From Verrucomicrobiota bacterium (GTDB taxonomy: Bacteria; Verrucomicrobiota; Verrucomicrobiia; Limisphaerales; UBA1100), in NCBI GenBank assembly GCA_015660155.1, contig DQLO01000248.1, forward strand, positions 1-8,085: DNA of 8,085 bases. The letters are read 5' to 3'. The translations under genes and the position numbers were made by a program. The notes under the pieces are model-generated. The model did no database searches. It had not been told where the DNA came from and worked only from the letters and a program-made list of their open reading frames with translations. The stretch's first letter is position 1. Every line of letters starts with the position of its first letter. Positions 1-5,602 of the stretch are shown here, in pieces.

Positions 1-1
1 C

Positions 2-292
2 CTCACGCGCCCGAAGGTGGAAGACGCGCCCGAGTGGATTCAGAAATGGGTCACGTGGGGTGCCGGCCCGCGCGCGGTGCAGTATTTGGTTCGCGGCTCC
101 AAGGCGCACGCGGTGTTGCACGGTCGCTATGTGGTTGGCTGGGAAGACGTGGAAGCGGTGGCGCACTCGGTGCTTAGTCATCGGATCCTCACAAACTTCC
201 AGGCGCAGAGCGAAGGCGTGGACAGCTCGTTCGTGATTGATAAACTACTCGAAAACATTGCCGATAAAGAAGCGGCGATGGCAACCCAGTAA
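2..292 (+). CDS. MoxR-family AAA+ ATPase, C-terminal 96 residues (5' end outside window)
   Basis: This is the end of a MoxR-type AAA+ ATPase. The frame is open from base 2 to a TAA at 290-292. The visible part matches the family's C-terminal helical lid: an AP.WI..WV segment, then the conserved WGAGPRA motif (about residues 19-25 of the fragment), a KA.A.LHGRY helix, a WEDVEAVAHSVLSHRI segment and a short acidic tail. Family members are usually about 330 residues, so roughly 230 residues including the Walker A and B motifs lie upstream and cannot be checked. MoxR ATPases are cytoplasmic and are thought to remodel or insert metals into partner proteins with VWA domains. Three such candidates follow directly, supporting a functional unit. 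The ATG at base 17 is internal and is not the gene start. The family call is secure; the substrate is unknown. Confidence 0.93.
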   Translation, partial: LTRPKVEDAPEWIQKWVTWGAGPRAVQYLVRGSKAHAVLHGRYVVGWEDVEAVAHSVLSHRILTNFQAQSEGVDSSFVIDKLLENIADKEAAMATQ

Positions 293-293
293 A

Positions 294-309
294 CCGGTTC
301 CCGAACCGG
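294..309 (+). other. Intercistronic stem-loop after the MoxR stop codon
   Basis: Bases 294-299 (CCGGTT) pair perfectly with 304-309 (AACCGG) around a four-base loop, CCCG. The stem begins one base after the TAA that ends the ATPase gene and lies 10 bases before the proposed TTG start of the DUF58 gene. No T-run follows directly (only TTTT at 318-321), so it does not look like a full intrinsic terminator. It could protect or trim the mRNA end, or modulate translation of the next gene. The role is inferred; only the inverted repeat is seen. Confidence 0.4.
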
Positions 310-319
310 CCCCGCCATT

Positions 320-1231
320 TTGCAACAGGACGCTTACAGCGAAATCCTCGACGGTGATGTGCTCACTCGCTTGAGCCATCAGTTTTTGCATGCCCGCCAG
401 CCGATGGTGGGCAACATCGTCGGCCATCACAAAAGCCCGTACCGCGGCTCCAGCGTGGAGTTTGCCGAGTACCGCAAATACGTGCCCGGCGATGACCCGC
501 GCCTTTTGGACTGGCGGGTGCTGGCGCGGACGGATCGCTTATATATACGCGAGTTCGAGGCCGACACGAATTTGCGCTGCTATATAGTAGTGGACTGCAG
601 CGCCAGCATGGCCTTCGGCGAAAAGGGAATGCGCAAGTTCGACTACGCCCGCAAGATCGCCGCCACGCTGAGCTATATGCTGGTGCACCAGGGCGATGCG
701 GTGGGGCTGCAGCTTTTCGATGACGGCGTGGCCACGGACATCCCGCCCCGCCGGAATCCGCTGCACCTCAAGCACATCTTCGATACCCTCGCCAAAGCCA
801 AGACGCAAAACGAAACCGGCCTCGTGCAGGAACTGCATCAATTCGCCGAGCGCATTCGGCAGCGCGCGCTGGTGATTATTATCTCCGATTGTTTTTGCGA
901 CGTGGACGAGTTACTCAACTGCTTCGAGCATTTGCATTTTCAGAAACACGACTTCGCGCTGTTCCATTTATTGGATCCGCTGGAGCTGGATTTGGATCTC
1001 GACCGGCCCATTCGTTTTCAGGATATGGAAGGCAGCGACGTGCTGCTGGCCGAGCCGGAAATCATCCGCGAGCCGTACCTCGAAGCCGTGCGCGAGTACC
1101 TCGTCAAAATCCACGAAGGCTGCAACAAACACAACGCCGACTACCGGCGCGTGAGCACCGATCAACCGTACGACGCCATCCTCGCCGACTTCCTCGTCGA
1201 CCGCGAGATGCTCGCCAAAGGCCGCTCATGA
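320..1231 (+). CDS. DUF58 domain protein with VWA-like fold, MoxR partner
   Basis: This is a 303-residue soluble protein with no membrane segment. The DUF58 signature is at residues 41-82: YRGSSVEFAEYRKYVPGDD, then LDWRVLAR and a Y-I-REFEAD stretch. A VWA-like fold follows. Its MIDAS metal site is D92-x-S94-x-S96, with a plausible threonine at T166 and the aspartate of an IIISD strand at D190. In the family, DUF58 proteins are coded next to MoxR ATPases and are probably their cytoplasmic adaptors. The start is uncertain. No ATG lies between the upstream in-frame TAA (290-292) and the DUF58 core. TTG at 320 fits the N-terminal length I expect; ATT at 317 and GTG at 359 are alternatives. No Shine-Dalgarno is visible, so coupling to the ATPase gene 27 bases upstream is likely. 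Its TGA stop overlaps the next start as ATGA. Confidence 0.92.
   Translation: MQQDAYSEILDGDVLTRLSHQFLHARQPMVGNIVGHHKSPYRGSSVEFAEYRKYVPGDDPRLLDWRVLARTDRLYIREFEADTNLRCYIVVDCSASMAFGEKGMRKFDYARKIAATLSYMLVHQGDAVGLQLFDDGVATDIPPRRNPLHLKHIFDTLAKAKTQNETGLVQELHQFAERIRQRALVIIISDCFCDVDELLNCFEHLHFQKHDFALFHLLDPLELDLDLDRPIRFQDMEGSDVLLAEPEIIREPYLEAVREYLVKIHEGCNKHNADYRRVSTDQPYDAILADFLVDREMLAKGRS
1217..1221 (+). promoter_or_regulatory. Ribosome binding site for the BatA-type gene
   Basis: AAAGG lies six bases before the ATG at 1228, inside the end of the DUF58 gene. Together with the ATGA overlap it selects 1228 as the start. The same frame is open much further upstream, but that part has no family resemblance. 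Confidence 0.45.
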
Positions 1232-3330
1232 CTTTTCTTAATCCATTAATGCTGTGGGGGTTGCCGCTGGTGTTGTTGCCGGTGCTTATTCATTTATTCA
1301 ACCGCTTGCGCCATCGCAAGTTGCCGTGGGCGGCGATGATGTTTCTGCGCATGGCCAACCGCAAATCCACCCGCTACGCAAAACTCCGCCAGTGGCTGGT
1401 GCTGCTCTTCCGCGTGCTCGCGGTGTTGATGCTGCTTTTCGCGCTGAGCCGTCCGCTCGCGGGTGGTTGGATGGGCGGTATGTTTTCTAGTAAACCGGAT
1501 GTTGTGGTGATTATTTTGGATCGTTCGCCGAGCATGGACGGACGGGCGGAAGGCGAGTCGCGGCTGGAAAAATCCCGCGCGGCGATTCTCAAGGGGATGG
1601 CGGGGTTCGTCGAGGGCACTCGAGTGGTGTTGATGGATCACACGGCCACGCACGTGCAGGAAGTGGGCAGCGTGGAGGCCTTGAAAAATTTGATGAGCGG
1701 CGGAGCCACCGATACGTCCGCGGATTTGCCGGCTCAGTTGGAGGCGGTGCACAAGTGGTTTGAATCTGAGAAGCCCGGCACCGGTGAAATTTGGATTGCC
1801 TCGGACTTGCAGGCGAGCAACTGGGATCCCGCCGCGAAGGAACGATGGAAGCGATTGGTCGGAGGGTTCGAAGGGTTGCCGCAAAAAGTGCGGGTTCGCC
1901 TGTTGGCGATGAACGAGCCGCTCTCGAGCAATAGCTCCGTGCGCGTTCGGGAGCTGCAATTGCTCGGCGAGGGCGAGCGCGCCGAACTGCAGCTCGAGGT
2001 GGAAGTGCTGCGCGATCAAGCCGCACTGACGGAAACGATCGTGCCGGTGACGATCCACCTCGGCACGGAATCGCGCACGATCGATGTGGATTTCAAACTC
2101 GAAGGCACCAGCCATACCCAGTTTATTAAATTACAAATCGACGATCCCGGCCAAGGCGGCTGGGGTTGGGTGGAAATTCCCGATGACGATAACCCACGTG
2201 ATAATCGGGGGTATTTTGTCTACGGCAGCCACGGCCGCTTGAGCACGGCGGTGGCCGCGGAAGATGCTTATATGGGCCGGTTCCTGCAAATGGCGGCCGC
2301 GCCGGATCTCGCCAACACCAATCAAGTGAGCGTGGCGGTGGCCGAGGCGAGCCGCGCGGAAGTCAAATGGTCCGACCACGCGATGATCTTGTGGCAGGGC
2401 GTGTTGCCCGAGGGGGATATTGCCAAGGCGCTGCTCGAGTACGCCGATACCGGCGGCATGGTCGTTTGTTTTCCTGGTGAGGTGGACAGTGAAACTGAAT
2501 TTGCCGGCATCCGTTGGGGGGCGTTGAACCCGACTCTTAATGAACAGGGCAAAGCCTATCCCAGCTGGCGCGAGATGGTGGCCGTACAAGGCGAGGGGGA
2601 ACATTTGGGGCCGCGCGTGGTTTCGTGGGAAGAAGGCGAAGGCCCGCTTGCGCGCACCGAGGAAGGCTACAGTTTGCCGATGGACAGCCTCTACTTTTCG
2701 CAGCGGCGCACCATCGAGGGCGGCGGGATTGTGCTGGCGAGCATCGCGCGTGACAGCAAACCCGAACGCAAAGCCGAGCCGCTCATCGTTCGCAAAGTGC
2801 GCGGCAAAGGGGAGATTATTTTCATCGGCACCGCGCCGCGCGATACGTGGAGCAGTTTGAATTTTTCCATCGTGCTGCCCATCATGCTGCAGCGCATGGT
2901 GAGCGCGGGCGCGGCCACCGGCTCGGGACGCTTTAGCAACGACCGCATGTTGGCTGCCGGCGATGACCCCGCGCGGTCGGGCGAACGCTGGATTTCGGTG
3001 GGCGGCGAGGAAGGCGAGAGCCGTGACTTCAATACCGAAGCCGGCGTGTATCGGCTGGGCAATCGCGTGGTGGCGGTGAACCGTCCCGAGCGGGAAGATT
3101 TGGTGCCGTCAATGGAAGGCGACGAAGCGGTTGAGTTGTTTGGAGAAATGCCGGTGGCGCTCTTTCAGGAAAAACGCGAAGGCACCGCCGGAGATCCCAA
3201 GGAAATCTGGAAGTGGTTCCTCGCTCTGATGGCAATCGCGCTGTTGGTGGAAGGATTCCTCATCCTGCCCAAGAATACAGATGAACGCGTGGTGATCAAT
3301 CGATCCAGCACGGGCAAAGTAGTTACATAA
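1228..3330 (+). CDS. BatA-type membrane protein with VWA domain and amidotransferase-like domain
   Basis: This 700-residue protein starts with a BatA (aerotolerance regulator N-terminal) module. It has a membrane helix at about 6-24, a basic loop with the FNRLRHRKLPWAAMMFL segment, and a second helix at about 56-73. A VWA domain follows, with MIDAS residues D98-x-S100-x-S102, threonines near 161-163 and a SD aspartate at D193. The middle (about 210-330) looks like a beta-rich domain. About residues 345-560 resemble the class I glutamine amidotransferase fold, but the expected nucleophile-elbow position reads FPGE (415-418), so it is probably non-catalytic. A C-terminal helix (about 660-680) is followed by a short tail. 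Most of the chain should be in the periplasm or envelope, anchored at both ends. It overlaps DUF58 by ATGA and ends four bases before the next gene. Family: MoxR-linked BatA-like VWA proteins. The molecular role is unknown. Confidence 0.9.
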   Translation: MTFLNPLMLWGLPLVLLPVLIHLFNRLRHRKLPWAAMMFLRMANRKSTRYAKLRQWLVLLFRVLAVLMLLFALSRPLAGGWMGGMFSSKPDVVVIILDRSPSMDGRAEGESRLEKSRAAILKGMAGFVEGTRVVLMDHTATHVQEVGSVEALKNLMSGGATDTSADLPAQLEAVHKWFESEKPGTGEIWIASDLQASNWDPAAKERWKRLVGGFEGLPQKVRVRLLAMNEPLSSNSSVRVRELQLLGEGERAELQLEVEVLRDQAALTETIVPVTIHLGTESRTIDVDFKLEGTSHTQFIKLQIDDPGQGGWGWVEIPDDDNPRDNRGYFVYGSHGRLSTAVAAEDAYMGRFLQMAAAPDLANTNQVSVAVAEASRAEVKWSDHAMILWQGVLPEGDIAKALLEYADTGGMVVCFPGEVDSETEFAGIRWGALNPTLNEQGKAYPSWREMVAVQGEGEHLGPRVVSWEEGEGPLARTEEGYSLPMDSLYFSQRRTIEGGGIVLASIARDSKPERKAEPLIVRKVRGKGEIIFIGTAPRDTWSSLNFSIVLPIMLQRMVSAGAATGSGRFSNDRMLAAGDDPARSGERWISVGGEEGESRDFNTEAGVYRLGNRVVAVNRPEREDLVPSMEGDEAVELFGEMPVALFQEKREGTAGDPKEIWKWFLALMAIALLVEGFLILPKNTDERVVINRSSTGKVVT

Positions 3331-3334
3331 ACCG

Positions 3335-4990
3335 ATGAACAGTTTTAATACAAACGATTGGACGTTCCAAACACTGGACACCGCAGGCTGGGTGTTGCCC
3401 TTTTGTCTGTTGGTGCTGGCGGTGACGGTGTGGGTAAGCTGGAGCAACTGGCAGCGCCGGGGCGGCAAGGGCGTGGCCGCGCTGGAAACTTTGCGCGTGG
3501 TGATTATGGCGATGATTCTCTTCACCCTGTGCAAGCCGGAATTCATCAACGTCACTCAAATCGAGGACCGCCCGGAGGTGGTCATCCTCAAGGATATTTC
3601 CTCCAGCATGACTACCCGTGATGTGAGGCTTGGCCAACATGACGTGATCACCCGCGAAGAATGGTTGGCCGAACAAATCAAGACGAACTTTTGGAAGGCG
3701 CTTGAAGGCAAGGCGATCGTGCACGTGCAGGATTTTGGGATGAGCGCGACCAATGCCGAGACCGGCATTGCCGACGGCACGGATTTATCCCACGCGCTGA
3801 ACCTCACGCGCACGCGCAAGAACCTGAAAAACCTCAAAGCGGTTTTCATGCTCAGCGATGGCGATTGGAATTATGGCGATCCGCCGCAACAAGCCGCCAT
3901 GCGGTTGGGCGCGGAAAAAGTGCCGGTGTACACCCTCGCGGTGGGCAGCGACCGGGCGCAGAAAGATTTGGTGCTCGAATCAGTCAACCCGCCGACCTTC
4001 GGGTTATTGGGCGAGCAGATTTCGATTCCGTTCCGCGTGCGAAGTCATTTATCCGTGGCGGTAAAAACGCAGGTGCGCCTCACCAGCTCGCGCGGTGCGG
4101 CGGTGAATATTGCCAAGCAAATCACCATCCCCGCCTTTGGGCAGGTGCATGATTCTCTGGTGTGGGCGCCGCATGATTTGGGCGACTACACGCTGACGCT
4201 CACGCTGCCGGTTTGGCAGGAAGGCCTGGAGAAGGAGCTGCTCGAGGATAACAATCGCCAGACGTTTCACCTTTCCGTTCGTACCGAGAAGCTGAATGTG
4301 TTGGTGGTGGAAAGTTATCCGCGCTGGGAGTATCGCTATTTACGCAACGCGCTGACGCGGGATCCGGGCGTGGAGTTGAGCGTGTTGTTGTTGCATCCGG
4401 AGTTGGGGCCGGGTTCGGGCCTGAACTACATTGGGCGCTTCCCGGACACACGCGAGCAGTTGAGCCGGTTTGATGTGGTGTTTCTGGGTGACGTGGGTTT
4501 GGGCGACAAGGAGTTGACCAAGGGACAATGCGAATTGCTGCGAGGTTTGGTGGAGCATCAGGGCAGCGGTTTGGTGTTCTTGCCCGGCCAACGCGGTCGC
4601 CATCATTCACTCATCGATCATCCGATTGGCGAGCTTATGCCGGTGTCGTTGAGTCCGACGAATAAGGAGGGTTACTATATTCCAAGTGAATCCCATTTCA
4701 AACTGACCTCCACGGGGCGCGGCCATTTCCTTACCATGCTCAAGGCGGACGAGGGATTGAACGAGGCGATTTGGAAAACCTTGCCGGGCTTTTTCTGGTG
4801 CGCGCCGGTGGAGCGGGCGCGGCCGGGCTCCAGTGTGTTGGCCACGCATTCCACCAAACGAAACCAGTACGGCTATTTGCCGGTGTTGGTCACTCGACCC
4901 TTTGGCTCGGGCGAGGTACTCTTCATGGGCACGGATGCCGCGTGGCGTTGGCGGCGCGGGGTGGAGGATTTGTATCACTATCGGTTCTAG
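3335..4990 (+). CDS. Second membrane VWA protein with amidotransferase-like domain, cut by premature amber stop (551 residues)
   Basis: The ATG at 3335 is the first start after an in-frame TAG at 3320-3322. It lies four bases after the BatA-type gene, with no clear Shine-Dalgarno, so translation is probably coupled. Two membrane helices (about 18-37 and 51-67) precede a VWA domain with a full MIDAS set: D87-x-S89-x-S91, T149 in GTDLSHAL, and D175 in LSDGDWN. A beta-rich region (about 205-320) follows. Then comes an amidotransferase-like domain starting at the NVLVVESYPRWEYRYLRNAL segment. Its elbow position reads GQRG (418-421) with no cysteine, so catalysis is unlikely. The segment ending GSGEVLFMGTDAAWRWRRG leads to YHYRF, where TAG ends the frame at 4988-4990. 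The family continues past this point, and the missing C-terminal third lies in the same frame downstream. If the stop is real, the product loses its C-terminal domain and last membrane anchor. Confidence 0.88.
   Translation: MNSFNTNDWTFQTLDTAGWVLPFCLLVLAVTVWVSWSNWQRRGGKGVAALETLRVVIMAMILFTLCKPEFINVTQIEDRPEVVILKDISSSMTTRDVRLGQHDVITREEWLAEQIKTNFWKALEGKAIVHVQDFGMSATNAETGIADGTDLSHALNLTRTRKNLKNLKAVFMLSDGDWNYGDPPQQAAMRLGAEKVPVYTLAVGSDRAQKDLVLESVNPPTFGLLGEQISIPFRVRSHLSVAVKTQVRLTSSRGAAVNIAKQITIPAFGQVHDSLVWAPHDLGDYTLTLTLPVWQEGLEKELLEDNNRQTFHLSVRTEKLNVLVVESYPRWEYRYLRNALTRDPGVELSVLLLHPELGPGSGLNYIGRFPDTREQLSRFDVVFLGDVGLGDKELTKGQCELLRGLVEHQGSGLVFLPGQRGRHHSLIDHPIGELMPVSLSPTNKEGYYIPSESHFKLTSTGRGHFLTMLKADEGLNEAIWKTLPGFFWCAPVERARPGSSVLATHSTKRNQYGYLPVLVTRPFGSGEVLFMGTDAAWRWRRGVEDLYHYRF
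4988..4990 (+). other. In-frame TAG interrupting the second VWA gene
   Basis: Codon 552 of the frame starting at 3335 is TAG. The flanking codons read YHYRF before and GQVVRWM after. From memory of this family, a tryptophan sits between them (RFWGQVVRW). One G-to-A change at 4989 turns TGG into TAG. No insertion or deletion is needed, because both sides are in the same frame. Nonsense mutation, base-call error and codon readthrough are all compatible with the sequence alone. Confidence 0.85.
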
Positions 4991-4996
4991 GGGCAG

Positions 4997-5569
4997 GTGG
5001 TGCGGTGGATGGCGCACAAGCGCAAGATGGCGCAGGGGCAGGGGATGCGGCTGACCTTCAGCCCGGAAAACCCCAAGGTGGGCGACGAGGTGTTTTTGCA
5101 GGCGACGATGCTGGATCTTTCCGGCGGCACGACGGCGCCGGACTTGCGAGCGCGCATCAAAGCGCCCGATGGCAGCACCAGCGATTTGGAGTTCACCGCC
5201 GTTGAAGGCGGCTGGGGGGTGTTCAAAACCAAGATGACTGTTACGCAGGGAGGGCCATATTCTTTGAATCTATACAGCCCCAGTGGGAGTCAAAAACTAG
5301 ATGCGGAAATCACCGTGGACAAGCCCACGCTGGAAAAATTGGGTCAGCCCGCCAATGCCAAGGTGTTGCGGGAGATTTCCCAGCGCACCGGCGGCCAGAG
5401 CGGCGGCATCGCGGATTTGCAGAGATTGATTAGCGAAATCTCCGTGGTGGCTGAAAATGAGGAAATCACCCGCCGTTTCCGTCTATGGAGTAACCCCTGG
5501 TGGGGCGGCAGTGTATTATTACTGCTTGCAGTTTACTGGGTGTCGCGTAAGATTTTAGGACTGATTTAG
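4997..5569 (+). CDS. C-terminal part of the second VWA protein, downstream of the amber codon
   Basis: This piece continues the 3335 frame directly; the full reading 3335-5569 would give 744 residues. After the amber codon it holds GQVVRWM and a basic stretch, then a beta-sandwich-like domain (about residues 570-645 in full-length numbering: MRLTFSPENPKVGDEV, APDGS, GGPYSLNLYSPSGS). A helical segment with TGGQSGGIADL follows, then a final membrane helix (about 722-740, WWGGSVLLLLAVYWVSRK). It has no further stop before the TAG at 5567-5569. If made separately it would start at GTG 4997, GTG 5000 or ATG 5009. A purine-rich AGGGG at 4989-4993 lies just before these, so re-initiation is conceivable but unproven. 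I read it as the broken-off end of one gene, not an independent gene. Confidence 0.75.
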   Translation: MVRWMAHKRKMAQGQGMRLTFSPENPKVGDEVFLQATMLDLSGGTTAPDLRARIKAPDGSTSDLEFTAVEGGWGVFKTKMTVTQGGPYSLNLYSPSGSQKLDAEITVDKPTLEKLGQPANAKVLREISQRTGGQSGGIADLQRLISEISVVAENEEITRRFRLWSNPWWGGSVLLLLAVYWVSRKILGLI

Positions 5570-5589
5570 GGGGTGCCAAGAAGCATCCC
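5570..5589 (+). other. Stem-loop between the second VWA gene and the DUF4175-like gene
   Basis: GGGGTGC at 5570-5576 can pair with GCATCCC at 5583-5589, giving seven pairs including one G-U, around the loop CAAGAA. It starts directly after the TAG stop at 5567-5569 and ends three bases before the next Shine-Dalgarno. There is no T-run, so termination is unlikely. It could stabilise mRNA ends or tune translation of the next gene. The function is inferred. Confidence 0.35.
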
Positions 5590-5592
5590 ATC

Positions 5593-5597
5593 GGAGG
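5593..5597 (+). promoter_or_regulatory. Strong ribosome binding site for the DUF4175-like gene
   Basis: GGAGG lies five bases before the ATG at 5603. It is the best Shine-Dalgarno in the window and fixes the start of the last gene. It also argues that this gene is translated independently, although the frame from the previous gene stays open across the gap. Confidence 0.8.
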
Positions 5598-5602
5598 ACA
5601 AC

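Noticed and set aside
539..592. AT-rich patches TTATATATA and TATATAGTAG with rare ATA and GTA codons inside the DUF58 gene, resembling a -10 box
   Set aside because: They encode conserved DUF58/VWA residues, have no matching -35 element that I can see, and two short patches are within chance.
889..1227. Extension of the BatA-type frame 339 bases upstream, giving an 813-residue protein
   Set aside because: This part lies inside the well-supported DUF58 gene in another frame, reads as arginine-rich low-quality protein, and the BatA module begins exactly at the ATG at 1228 with an AAAGG before it.
1294..2115. 273-codon open frame on the minus strand
   Set aside because: It is antisense to the BatA-type gene, rich in H, R and Q as expected from the reverse of a GC-rich gene, and has no recognisable domain.
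2131..2604. 157-codon open frame on the minus strand
   Set aside because: It is a shadow of the BatA-type gene with no family resemblance or ribosome binding site.
4988..5100. Pyrrolysine or other dedicated readthrough element after the TAG
   Set aside because: I saw no convincing stem-loop directly downstream, and the expected residue is tryptophan, which one base change explains.
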